Source of the DNA: Anaerolineales bacterium UBA3499
Lineage (GTDB): Bacteria > Chloroflexota > Anaerolineae > Anaerolineales > UBA11657
Direction: 5' to 3'
Length of the DNA stretch: 64,000 nt
Assembly (NCBI GenBank): GCA_002377585.1
Contig: DFQC01000046.1
Location: forward strand, 1-64,000
The position numbers and the translations under genes were made by a program. The notes beneath the pieces were generated by a model. That model saw only the letters and a list, made by a program, of their open reading frames with translations, searched no databases and had not been told where the DNA came from. Positions 17,533-25,633 of this stretch are shown one piece after another. Every line of letters starts with the position of its first letter. Position 1 is the stretch's first letter.

Positions 17533-18786
17533 ATGATTGACAACAAACGTCATACAAATAGCTACAAATCACTAGTTTTAGGAATTGCACTTTTTCTTAC
17601 TGCTTGTTCTAGCTATGATATAGCAACAGTGCAAGAAACCGAAAATGTCATCCAATCCGATAACATACAACAGAAAACTAATGAGGAATTGATTATAGTC
17701 GAGTCTTCATCAGAAACATTATCAAGAAGAATTGAAGCTGACACTGAAGAAAAATTACTCAACAACGTTTTTACATCTGTAGCACCATCAGTAGTGCATA
17801 TCAGTATAGCAAAACAGATGGATTCAACTGACGACCCGAGATTTCCCGAAGGTTTTGGATTCGGAATTCCAGACGAACCAGATCAATTTTTAGAACGTGG
17901 TGAAGGCTCAGGTTTTGTATACGATAAACAGGGACATATAGTAACAAACTACCATGTGGTACAGGATGCTGAAATACTCGAGGTCAGTTTCATAGACGGA
18001 TTGATAGTACGAGCCAAACCAATTGGTGGGGATCCTGACAGCGACATTGCTGTCATTAAGGTTGATGTTGATCAATCATTGCTTTTTCCCGTAAATCTTG
18101 GAAACTCCGACGAATCTTTTGTAGGACAAAGAGCAATAACAATTGGCAATCCTTTTGGGCAGACCTGGTCTTTGACAGCTGGAGTTGTGAGTGCCGTTGG
18201 CCGCACCCTCCAGTCTGGTAACAGTCCTTTCTCAATCCCCGAAATGATTCAAACTGATGCTTCAATCAATCCTGGTAATTCAGGTGGTCCACTCTTAGAC
18301 TCTGAAGGCAAAGTGTTAGGTGTGAACACCATGATATTGTCGCAATCTCGTTCCTCATCAGGTGTAGGGTTTGCAGTACCTGTGAACATAGTCAAAATGG
18401 TAGTTCCAAAGCTGATTGAAACAGGCAAATACGTCTACCCGTGGCTAGGGGTCACGTTAAATAATATCTCACTAGACGTAATTCAAGCTATGCAGTTAGA
18501 CATAAAACAGCGAGGAGCTCTAGTGATAGATGTCATAGAAAACAGTCCTGCAGATAATGCAGGAATCAGGTCCAGTCGAGACTTTCTAGATGTAGCAAAT
18601 CAAAATATTCCATCAGGAGGAGATATAGTAGTTGGTATAGAAGATGCTGCAGTAAAGACTACAGACGACCTAATAAGTTACCTAGTAAAATACACACAAC
18701 CACAAGATATAATCACACTTAGAATACTACGTGAAAACACTGTAATACCAGTTGATGTTACTCTAGAACCGCGACCAGAAATGTAA
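17533..18786 (+). CDS. lipoprotein trypsin-like serine protease (HtrA/DegP family)
   Basis: 417-aa envelope protease. The N-terminus is a lipoprotein signal with lipobox LTAC (C25), then a polar linker, a trypsin-like domain with H141 (VTNYHVV), D171 (DSDIAVIKV) and S250 (PGNSGGPL), and a C-terminal PDZ domain (about 300-410) containing VIENSPADNAGI and GGDIVVGIED. The catalytic triad is complete. It differs from the other HtrA (2485-3714) in being lipid- rather than helix-anchored and in lacking the PTPT linker, so the cell has at least two. A GT4 glycosyltransferase gene follows after 5 bases, suggesting one transcript. About 130 AT-rich bases after the acpP terminator precede the gene. Confidence 0.93.
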   Translation: MIDNKRHTNSYKSLVLGIALFLTACSSYDIATVQETENVIQSDNIQQKTNEELIIVESSSETLSRRIEADTEEKLLNNVFTSVAPSVVHISIAKQMDSTDDPRFPEGFGFGIPDEPDQFLERGEGSGFVYDKQGHIVTNYHVVQDAEILEVSFIDGLIVRAKPIGGDPDSDIAVIKVDVDQSLLFPVNLGNSDESFVGQRAITIGNPFGQTWSLTAGVVSAVGRTLQSGNSPFSIPEMIQTDASINPGNSGGPLLDSEGKVLGVNTMILSQSRSSSGVGFAVPVNIVKMVVPKLIETGKYVYPWLGVTLNNISLDVIQAMQLDIKQRGALVIDVIENSPADNAGIRSSRDFLDVANQNIPSGGDIVVGIEDAAVKTTDDLISYLVKYTQPQDIITLRILRENTVIPVDVTLEPRPEM

Positions 18787-18791
18787 GAATT

Positions 18792-19985
18792 ATGCGCATT
18801 GGAATGCTGACTGACACATACAAACCATACATCAGCGGCGTCACAAATCATGTTGCCCTTAATAAACATACTATGGAAGCAGATGGTCACGAGGTTTTTG
18901 TATTCACGTTTGGTGGACAAGACTATTTAGATGAAGAGTCCAACATTATTAGATCACCTGCAGTACCTATAGCTGACACTGGATACAATCTCTCATTCCG
19001 TTATAGTCGCCATGCACAGGAAATATTGTCCACAGTTGATGTAGCACATGTACATCATCCCTTCGCAAGTGGTCGACTGGCCTTACGATATTGCCAAAAC
19101 CACAATATTCCCATAGTATTCACCAACCATACACGTTACGACTTATACGCACAGGCATACCTACCACATCTACCAGAAGCAATTCCTGAAGCATTTTTGC
19201 AAGCTTTCCTACCCAGTTTTTGTCGGCAATGTGACCTCGTAATAGCTCCTTCTCCAAGCCTGAAACAATTGTTGAGTAACTTTGGAGTCGATGCACCAAT
19301 CAAAATAGTACCTAATGGGGTTGATTTGAATAGCTTCCGTCCTTTAGAGCAAGGTTTCCGAAGAGAAGAACTAGACATTGATGATAAAGACCTAGTACTG
19401 ATATATGTTGGAAGATTGAGTCCGGAGAAAAGTCTTACTATGCTTTTGAGAGCATTTGCTGGTGCGCAAGCCGCTATAGAACATCTCAAACTCATTATTG
19501 TTGGCGAAGGAACCGAATATGATCATTTGAAAGACTGGTGCAAGCGAGTAAACATAAATCATGCAGTACGTTTTACGGGCAAAACTGCCTATAATTCAGT
19601 ATCCAGCTATCTCAATATGGCTGACGCATTTGTTACACCTTCCGTATCTGAAGTACATCCACTTTCTATCATTGAAGGTATGGCAGTAGGTCTCCCAGCC
19701 ATTGGGATAGAATCGCCTGGTGTAGGTGATATAATCCAAAACAATGTCAACGGAATGCTATGCCGCAACGATTTGGCAGACTTTACAGCTCGCATTGTAA
19801 GGCTTATGCTGGACGACAGTTTGCGAACACGTTTGGCATCTGGCGCAATTCAAACTGCTAAACATTATGATATCAGACGAACATCTTCACAGCTATATGA
19901 TCATTATCAAGAAATTATTAATAGCACAATGCGAAACTCCGTAACGAGAGATAAGAAGTTAAGTATAGGAAAATTTTTTAGGTAA
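18792..19985 (+). CDS. GT4-family glycosyltransferase
   Basis: 397-aa GT-B-fold retaining glycosyltransferase, similar in layout to enzymes that glycosylate diacylglycerol or phosphatidylinositol. The acceptor domain starts RIGMLTDTYKPYISGVTNHV with the glycine-rich loop, and the donor domain has YVGRLSPEKSLTMLLRAF and the E-x7-E motif in SEVHPLSIIEGMAVGLP. A membrane-associated role in glycolipid synthesis is likely but the sugar is unknown. It begins 5 bases after the htrA-like stop and is probably cotranscribed with it. Confidence 0.87.
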   Translation: MRIGMLTDTYKPYISGVTNHVALNKHTMEADGHEVFVFTFGGQDYLDEESNIIRSPAVPIADTGYNLSFRYSRHAQEILSTVDVAHVHHPFASGRLALRYCQNHNIPIVFTNHTRYDLYAQAYLPHLPEAIPEAFLQAFLPSFCRQCDLVIAPSPSLKQLLSNFGVDAPIKIVPNGVDLNSFRPLEQGFRREELDIDDKDLVLIYVGRLSPEKSLTMLLRAFAGAQAAIEHLKLIIVGEGTEYDHLKDWCKRVNINHAVRFTGKTAYNSVSSYLNMADAFVTPSVSEVHPLSIIEGMAVGLPAIGIESPGVGDIIQNNVNGMLCRNDLADFTARIVRLMLDDSLRTRLASGAIQTAKHYDIRRTSSQLYDHYQEIINSTMRNSVTRDKKLSIGKFFR

Positions 19986-20067
19986 TTGACCATGAGTCAT
20001 TTACATAATGTAGTGTTTGCACCAAACTTTGTAAAGACACTGCTATTATTAGTCCGTCAGTAAGTCA

Positions 20068-20538
20068 ATGATTATGGGTAAAACAGATTCTATCAAGATG
20101 ATAGCACTCAACCGCAAAGCTAAGTTTAATTATGAATTAATGGATACTTTTGAAGCTGGATTGTCTTTGTTAGGTAGCGAGATCAAATCAGCAAGAACCG
20201 GAAATGCACAACTTAGAGACGCATTTATCGAACCAATAAACAACGAGCTATGGCTCCAAAATGCTCACATAGCACCATACAAAATGTCGCATTCCCAAAA
20301 CCATGATCCCATGCGGCCTCGTAAGCTGCTATTGCATAGGCGTGAAATCAACAAGATAATCATCAAAGCACGAGAGTCTGGTCTGACTATTGTACCTACT
20401 AAGATGTATTTGAAACATGGTCGTGCTAAGTTAGAAATTGCAATAGCACGTGGAAAACGTCAATACGATAAAAGGCAAGCAATAGCAGACAGAGAAATAA
20501 AGAGGTCCATGAGAAAACAAATGGGACGTCGGAAATAG
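20068..20538 (+). CDS. smpB: SsrA-binding protein SmpB
   Basis: 156-aa OB-fold protein that binds tmRNA and places it in the A site of stalled ribosomes. The family features NRKAKFNYEL, EAGLSLLGSEIKSAR, AHIAPY and the basic tail GKRQYDKRQAIADREIKRSMRK are all present. ATG 20068 is used; ATG 20074 (GKTDS) is equally possible. The tmRNA gene it serves lies only 110 bases downstream on the same strand, a common arrangement. Confidence 0.96.
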   Translation: MIMGKTDSIKMIALNRKAKFNYELMDTFEAGLSLLGSEIKSARTGNAQLRDAFIEPINNELWLQNAHIAPYKMSHSQNHDPMRPRKLLLHRREINKIIIKARESGLTIVPTKMYLKHGRAKLEIAIARGKRQYDKRQAIADREIKRSMRKQMGRRK

Positions 20539-20630
20539 CCCACGATTACTGACCAATTGCGTCCCATCCAAATTTCGATAGTATCTAAACTTCAATTATT
20601 CCATTACAAAAGAGAACCTATTCTATCGCA

Positions 20631-20639
20631 TGCTATAAT
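20631..20639 (+). promoter_or_regulatory. extended -10 promoter of the tmRNA gene
   Basis: TGCTATAAT, an extended -10 with a perfect TATAAT, ends 8 bases before the first tmRNA base, the right distance for the transcription start. No good -35 is visible. Confidence 0.75.
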
Positions 20640-20647
20640 CTGACTAA

Positions 20648-21039
20648 GGGGATGACAGGCTTCGACGGGGGAGGCTGTCGTCAGACTGCGAGCCGAGAGG
20701 CGCCGAACTCGCAAAATCAGCGCAAACATATAACAGGCAAATCAAAAGCCTACAACGCTCTTCCGCTTGCTGCATAAACCCAGCATAGCGTAGAGTAGAT
20801 CTTCCTAAATGCAAGATCCGTCCGCTCCCAGCGTCACTAGCCGCTTGGTTGTTGGGCGTCACTAATGCTGGTGTGCCGCGCACTACGCCGCTATATGCGC
20901 GAAAGAAATAGCGGCTTGGTCGGATGCTGACCCTGTTGATCGGGGCACAACCGATGAAATCCAAATAGACCAACTACGCTCGTAGAAGTTTGGCGATCAA
21001 TCCTTTCGGACCCGAGTTCGATTCTCGGCATCTCCACCA
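20648..21039 (+). ncRNA. ssrA: transfer-messenger RNA (SsrA)
   Basis: About 392-nt tmRNA that rescues stalled ribosomes and tags the nascent peptide. The 5' end GGGGATGACAGGCTTCGACG is nearly universal and pairs with the 3' end CATCTCC; the T-arm with TTCGATTC and an encoded CCA at 21037-21039 complete the tRNA-like part. The tag frame ends ...YNALPLAA with a TAA at 20775-20777, the LAA end expected for ClpXP recognition. The resume codon is not certain; GGC at 20736 would give a 13-residue tag beginning GKSKAY. Pseudoknot-forming GC-rich repeats fill the region after the tag. It is a one-piece, not a permuted, tmRNA. Confidence 0.96.
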
Positions 21040-21047
21040 AATACGGA

Positions 21048-21077
21048 AAAGAGCTCACTATTTATGTGGGCTCTTTT
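21048..21077 (+). terminator. intrinsic terminator after tmRNA
   Basis: AAAGAGCTCAC (21048-21058) pairs with GTGGGCTCTTT (21066-21076) with one G-T pair, loop of 7, then TTTA. It starts 9 bases after the tmRNA 3' end and may also serve the convergent ksgA transcript. Confidence 0.85.
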
Positions 21078-21111
21078 ATCTAAAAAGAAGCTGTTTTTCA
21101 TAACGTCTAAA

Positions 21112-21963
21112 CTATTTTTTTTCGACAGACACTGCATCTCGCAATAGATCAGTCAAATCAGCCCAGTTTTGCATTGTGAGTGCTTGAGCTCGACAGCGCG
21201 GATCTAACCCAATACTTGTTAGAGCATTTAATGTTTGTTCTTTGTTCAAACTTAAACCATTGGATAATGAATTTTGTAGCTGCTTGCGCTTCTGAGCGAA
21301 ACCTGCTCTGACTATTCGAAAAAATAACGATGAATCCGCATGCACATGATCACTAGGGTCAAAAACATCAAGTCGAATTAAAGCGGAGTCCACTGATGGT
21401 ATCGGATAAAAAGCTCCAGCTGGGATATAACCCATTATTTTCACATTCGAATAGAACTGTGCGCTCACAGCAAGCAAGTTCATTTGGCCAGGAGTAACTA
21501 TCATTCTTTCAGCAACCTCTCTCTGAACTGACATTGTAATAGATCGTGGAAGCATACTACTTTCAAAAAGATGTCTGACAATCTGACCTGTAATGTAATA
21601 AGGAATGTTTGCTACAACCACAAACTTGGACGCATCATATTGCTCCATGAGTTTATGAGGCTCGCAGTCTAGTATATCTCCTGTAATAACGGTTACATTT
21701 TTGATTCCATCCAAGACGTAATTTAGGATAGGTATTAATCGATTGTCAATCTCAACTGCAATAACTTTACGAGCAATCGAGGATAATGCAATTGTTAGAC
21801 TACCTGAACCAGGACCTATTTCCAGTACTATGTCCGATTTACTTATTTCAGCAGCATTTACAATACGGTTTATCCACACTGGATCATACAAAAAATTCTG
21901 TCCTAAGCTTTTTTTTGGATAAAAGTCAAATTTTTTAAGTAGATCACTAGGCCTTTCTATCAT
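21112..21963 (-). CDS. rsmA: 16S rRNA dimethyladenosine transferase
   Basis: 283-aa SAM-dependent methyltransferase (KsgA) that dimethylates two adjacent adenines near the 3' end of 16S rRNA in late small-subunit assembly. It shows KKSLGQNFLYDP, the SAM motif VLEIGPGSGSLT, the catalytic NIPYYIT and FYPIPSVDSALIRL, then the FAQKRKQL C-terminal motif. ATG 21963 overlaps the upstream gene's stop (ATGA), which fixes the start over the TTG at 21975. The pair with a YabE-like gene resembles the yabE-rnmV-ksgA order of Bacillus, with rnmV missing. Confidence 0.96.
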   Translation of the reverse strand: MIERPSDLLKKFDFYPKKSLGQNFLYDPVWINRIVNAAEISKSDIVLEIGPGSGSLTIALSSIARKVIAVEIDNRLIPILNYVLDGIKNVTVITGDILDCEPHKLMEQYDASKFVVVANIPYYITGQIVRHLFESSMLPRSITMSVQREVAERMIVTPGQMNLLAVSAQFYSNVKIMGYIPAGAFYPIPSVDSALIRLDVFDPSDHVHADSSLFFRIVRAGFAQKRKQLQNSLSNGLSLNKEQTLNALTSIGLDPRCRAQALTMQNWADLTDLLRDAVSVEKK

Positions 21964-23039
21964 GGTAGTATCCAAACAATCTGATCAAGAGGAGGAACTG
22001 GAGTTCTCAAATAAACTGTCACATAGGACCTCCAAGATCGATAATTATGGTCCTCATATCCTAAGTCAATCATGAGTCCTCGGATACCACTACCAGTATC
22101 CTCAGCTGTAGCAAATCCATACCCTGGCACGTACATAGTACTTCCCAAAGGTATATACCGTTTGTCAACAGCAACCATTCCTTTTTTGAGGGGTTTTCCA
22201 GTACGGGTAAGACCATACCAAGGTGCAGTAACCGGGGTGCCAGCACGGCTAGGAGAATATGATGTGGCCAACATGGGTACTGCACGCCAGTACTCAACAT
22301 TGCCATCAGGCGTCTCTATATTTCTAATCGGTATCTGCATTCCATACCCCATTATTCTGGGCAATGGAGCAGTATGCACCCATTCATCCAATAACAGATC
22401 TTGGGATGGGACGCCATCAATATAGCGTACTCGCAAACGACGTGCTAGCACTCCAGATGTTCCGGACTGCTGAACACGGGTCCTATCAATCGCTAAATCT
22501 GGTAATCCAATCCATTGTTTGTCAAACGGAATAGGCTCATATTCAACCCTATATTCATCAACAACCCTTACTACATCAATCTTTCCTATTGCTTTTGCAG
22601 AAAGAGACGGTTCACTGTAATCTCGGCCTAGTAGGGTTACACCAGCCTCTCTCAATATGTCAGATACTATGTCATGATGTGTGCGAAACTCTATTTCAAT
22701 TCCATCCACACTGATTAAAATTGGACGTGAACGCTTTATATTTATGGTCATTCCCGAATAAACCAACGTGTCTAACGAGGGTTCAATTTCATCTCCAGCA
22801 TATATGTCTAAACCAACATCCGCCAAAGACCGTCCTACAGTATTGGAGCCTGATTGAAAACTAATAGGCTTGCCATCATCTATAATGTTTATCGGAATTC
22901 GCAGATCAATATCAGTAGGTTCAGGACTAACCACAATGTTTTCCTGGTCAATTGGCATGCAACTAGCAATCACCAACATCAAAGCTATTGATGCCAACAC
23001 TGACTTCACCGCTGTTATGTATACAATGTAGTAGCGCAT
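21960..23039 (-). CDS. YabE-like protein with DUF348, G5 and 3D domains
   Basis: 359-aa secreted or lipid-anchored cell-wall protein. The N-terminal hydrophobic segment ends in IASCM, a possible lipobox. Two DUF348 (ubiquitin-like) units follow, one at ISFQSGSNTVGRSLADVGL and one at ILISVDGIEIEFRTHHDIV, then a G5 domain up to IMGYG, and a C-terminal 3D domain with its three aspartates in AVDKRYIPLG, AEDTGSGI and MIDLGY. The 3D domain is the double-psi barrel found in lytic transglycosylases, so a peptidoglycan-remodelling role is likely. The longer reading frame from 23117 runs through the tRNA-Ser gene and is not real upstream of 23039. Coupled to rsmA. Confidence 0.87.
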   Translation of the reverse strand: MRYYIVYITAVKSVLASIALMLVIASCMPIDQENIVVSPEPTDIDLRIPINIIDDGKPISFQSGSNTVGRSLADVGLDIYAGDEIEPSLDTLVYSGMTINIKRSRPILISVDGIEIEFRTHHDIVSDILREAGVTLLGRDYSEPSLSAKAIGKIDVVRVVDEYRVEYEPIPFDKQWIGLPDLAIDRTRVQQSGTSGVLARRLRVRYIDGVPSQDLLLDEWVHTAPLPRIMGYGMQIPIRNIETPDGNVEYWRAVPMLATSYSPSRAGTPVTAPWYGLTRTGKPLKKGMVAVDKRYIPLGSTMYVPGYGFATAEDTGSGIRGLMIDLGYEDHNYRSWRSYVTVYLRTPVPPLDQIVWILP

Positions 23040-23064
23040 TAGTGGATTAATAAACAATCGAAAG

Positions 23065-23150
23065 CGGAGAGGGTGGGATTCGAACCCACGATGGCTTACG
23101 CCATACTCGCTTTCCAAGCGAGCGCACTAGGCCAACTATGCGACCTCTCC
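23065..23150 (-). tRNA. tRNA-Ser(GGA)
   Basis: 86-nt class II tRNA on the minus strand. The acceptor GGAGAGG pairs with CCTCTCC, the anticodon loop is TTGGAAA (anticodon GGA, reading UCU/UCC), the long variable arm is present, and the T-loop is TTCGAAT. CCA is not encoded, so a CCA-adding enzyme is needed. Confidence 0.95.
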
Positions 23151-23170
23151 ATAACATGCGTATATTTTTC

Positions 23171-23179
23171 ATTATAGCA
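23171..23179 (-). promoter_or_regulatory. extended -10 promoter of tRNA-Ser
   Basis: TGCTATAAT on the minus strand, 20 bases upstream of the mature tRNA 5' end. It is identical to the elements before tmRNA and tRNA-Leu. Confidence 0.65.
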
Positions 23180-23287
23180 CGGTGTAATTGAATATTTTCT
23201 TAGTGAAAACAACAGGCACAAGTAACTTACCGTACAATCATGTTACAATCATATATCAAAACATGACATTGAATCACCTGAATTTTA

Positions 23288-24628
23288 ATGCCCAATACAC
23301 TATATAAACATCAGGCAAATCACGGTGGCAAAAATAGAAAGGCAGTTGTTATAGGAGCTGGAGTAATTGGTTGCTCTATAACATTTGAGCTGCAAAAGAA
23401 AGGATACTCAGTAACCTGCATAGATAGAAACGATAAAGTAGGATGGGGATCTACTGCAAATTCGACTGCAATTGTACGTACTTGCTACTCGACTTTACAG
23501 GGAGTTTCGTTAGCATATGAAGGTCTATCTTACTGGCAAGATTGGGAAAATTATGTGCAATGTAATCACAAATCAGATATAGCCAAGTATATCAAATGTG
23601 GCATGACACAAATTATGGCCCCAGACAATCACTGGAAAAAGGTGATACCAATTTACGACAAACTAGGGATAGAGTACAAAATTCTAAGTGTTGACGAATT
23701 GCGGAAACAATTTCCTTTTCTGAGCACAGCATCTTTTTGGCCACCCTCCTTGCCCACTGACGATGCTTTCTGGCAAGAATCATCTAAAGAAGTACCTGGT
23801 GCCGTTTACAATCCAGGAGAAGGTTATGTCAATGATCCACAATTAGCCACCAGAAATCTTCAAGAATCCGCCGAGAAAGCTGGAGCAAAATTTTTGTTAG
23901 GAAGAAAAGTGACTGCGATATTACGCGATGAACATAAAGTGCACGGATTAATCCTTGACGATGACGAAAAAATAGACGTCAACATTGTAGTAAATGTGAC
24001 TGGACCCCATTCTTTCATCATTAACCGTATGGCCGATGTAGACTCTGGTATGAATGTGAGCACTAGACCCTTGAGAGAGGAAGTACATTGCGTGCCTGCT
24101 CCACCGGGAGTCAACATACAAGATTTAGGTGGACCAACATCCGACAACGACAATGGTATTTATTTCCGTCCTGAAGCTGGCAATATGATTCTAGTTGGAG
24201 GTGGAGCATCAGGAGATGATATGGCATGGATTGAAAACCCTGATGAATTTAATACTAATGTCACTGAAAAGCTATGGAAAATCCAAGTTTACAGACTAGC
24301 GAAGAGACTACCTAATTTACAAGTTCCAAATGAAACTAGAGGTGTCGTGGACTTGTATGACGTAACTGAGGATTGGATTCCAATTTACGACCGCTCAGAT
24401 CTAAACGGATTCTATATGGCAGTAGGTACAAGTGGTAACCAGTTCAAGAATGCAGCTGCTGTAGGCTTTATGATGTCCACACTAATCGACAAATGCGAAA
24501 ATGGTCATGACCATGATAATGATCCAATCATTGTGAAAGGCCGATACACTGGTCTAGATTTGGATATGGGCTTTTATTCAAGACTTCGTGCAGTGAATAC
24601 TGAGAGTAGCTTATCTGTTTTAGGATAG
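23288..24628 (+). CDS. FAD-dependent oxidoreductase (DadA/sarcosine-oxidase type)
   Basis: 446-aa flavoprotein of the D-amino-acid oxidase superfamily (DAO fold). The FAD-binding GxGxxG is VVIGAGVIGCSITFELQKKG (residues about 19-38), followed by GSTANSTAIVRTCYS, where family members often bind the flavin covalently or orient it. The substrate domain has YFRPEAGNMILVGGG, and the C-terminal FAD contact is NGFYMAVGTSGNQFKNA. Likely substrates are N-methylated or D-amino acids such as sarcosine, but this cannot be fixed. It has no partner subunit genes and stands alone between tRNA-Ser and convergent genes. Confidence 0.87.
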   Translation: MPNTLYKHQANHGGKNRKAVVIGAGVIGCSITFELQKKGYSVTCIDRNDKVGWGSTANSTAIVRTCYSTLQGVSLAYEGLSYWQDWENYVQCNHKSDIAKYIKCGMTQIMAPDNHWKKVIPIYDKLGIEYKILSVDELRKQFPFLSTASFWPPSLPTDDAFWQESSKEVPGAVYNPGEGYVNDPQLATRNLQESAEKAGAKFLLGRKVTAILRDEHKVHGLILDDDEKIDVNIVVNVTGPHSFIINRMADVDSGMNVSTRPLREEVHCVPAPPGVNIQDLGGPTSDNDNGIYFRPEAGNMILVGGGASGDDMAWIENPDEFNTNVTEKLWKIQVYRLAKRLPNLQVPNETRGVVDLYDVTEDWIPIYDRSDLNGFYMAVGTSGNQFKNAAAVGFMMSTLIDKCENGHDHDNDPIIVKGRYTGLDLDMGFYSRLRAVNTESSLSVLG

Positions 24629-24655
24629 TAACAATAAAATTGTATTCCAGCTGAA

Positions 24656-24985
24656 TTATTGAGTCAGATACTCTAGTACGGGATTTTGTTGATGACAATT
24701 TCCACAACCAATCTCTGGTTCAGTAACCTCAGACTGTACATTTTTGCACCATACAGTCATACTCATACGACGCCAAAACCCAAATACACCAGGCGTCACT
24801 CTAGCACGATATTCTAAATACTCACAAGAATTACACTGCTGCCAACGCGGGACCTGACATGTCTTGCACAAATTCACATTCCAGTCGCTTTGGCTTTCAT
24901 ACAGCAACCTACATTCCTGGTGCTCGCGACCACGATGCATATCCTCGTAATAATAACGACACTGTGCACCAAAAGGTGTCTTCAT
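24656..24985 (-). CDS. Cys-rich small protein of unknown function, cotranscribed with efp
   Basis: 109-aa soluble protein that I do not recognise. It contains nine cysteines: C9, C25, three CxxC pairs (C40/C43, C51/C54, C94/C97) and C80. The spacing, with aromatic residues between the pairs, looks like a zinc-binding protein with two zinc ribbons or, less likely, an iron-sulfur protein. There is no signal peptide. It starts 26 bases after the efp stop on the same strand and is probably in the same transcript, so a link to translation is possible (inference only). It converges with the FAD oxidoreductase gene. Confidence 0.6.
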   Translation of the reverse strand: MKTPFGAQCRYYYEDMHRGREHQECRLLYESQSDWNVNLCKTCQVPRWQQCNSCEYLEYRARVTPGVFGFWRRMSMTVWCKNVQSEVTEPEIGCGNCHQQNPVLEYLTQ

Positions 24986-25011
24986 AATAATCTAATTGAT
25001 AACAATCAAGT

Positions 25012-25569
25012 CTAAACTCGCGTTAAGTATTTGCCTGTGCGAGTGTCTATTCGTACAATGTCCCCGGTATCAATAAAGAGTGGTACTTGTACTTCAAGTC
25101 CTGTAGACAATGTCACTATTTTGGTAGCACCAGTAGCAGTATCACCTTTTACACCCGCTTCTGATTGTATAACTGGTATCTCAACAGTCAAAGGGACTTC
25201 CACTTCGAGTGCTTCACCTTCATATTCAGTCACACCAACTTGCATACCTTCCATCAGATAGGGCAAAGCATCCTGTAAAGCAAGAGCATTCAACACCATC
25301 TGATCGAAACTGTCTACATCCATAAAATGATACAAGTCGCCATCTGCATACAAAAACTGTCCTTGACGCGTATCCAACCGGACATCTTGCACTTTTTCCC
25401 CAGAATTAAACTTGCGTTCTACTGTTGCTCCTGTCCTGAGGTTACGGACTTTGGTTCGAATAGTAGCACTACCACGACCAGGCTTGTGGTGTGAATAATC
25501 TAATACACGCCACAGATCATTATCAGTAATAAATGTCACTCCCTTACGCAACTGATTCACATCAATCAT
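25012..25569 (-). CDS. efp: translation elongation factor P
   Basis: 185-aa three-domain EF-P that relieves ribosome stalling at polyproline stretches. The modification loop reads HHKPGRGSA with R32 at the tip, so it is not the lysine type modified by EpmA. Domain II carries EYEGEALEVEVPLTVEI and domain III ends TGDIVRIDTRTGKYLTRV. Arginine-tip EF-Ps are rhamnosylated by EarP in some proteobacteria, but no earP is in this window and many non-proteobacterial EF-Ps with Arg lack it. Length is normal. Confidence 0.96.
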   Translation of the reverse strand: MIDVNQLRKGVTFITDNDLWRVLDYSHHKPGRGSATIRTKVRNLRTGATVERKFNSGEKVQDVRLDTRQGQFLYADGDLYHFMDVDSFDQMVLNALALQDALPYLMEGMQVGVTEYEGEALEVEVPLTVEIPVIQSEAGVKGDTATGATKIVTLSTGLEVQVPLFIDTGDIVRIDTRTGKYLTRV

Positions 25570-25633
25570 AATGTATATCCTATACCCATAATCATAAAAT
25601 CCTAGAAATTATAACTAACGATACATAACTAAG

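Noticed and set aside
23040..23117. Upstream extension of the YabE-like frame
   Set aside because: It covers the tRNA-Ser gene on the same strand; the ATG at 23039 is followed by a signal-like segment.
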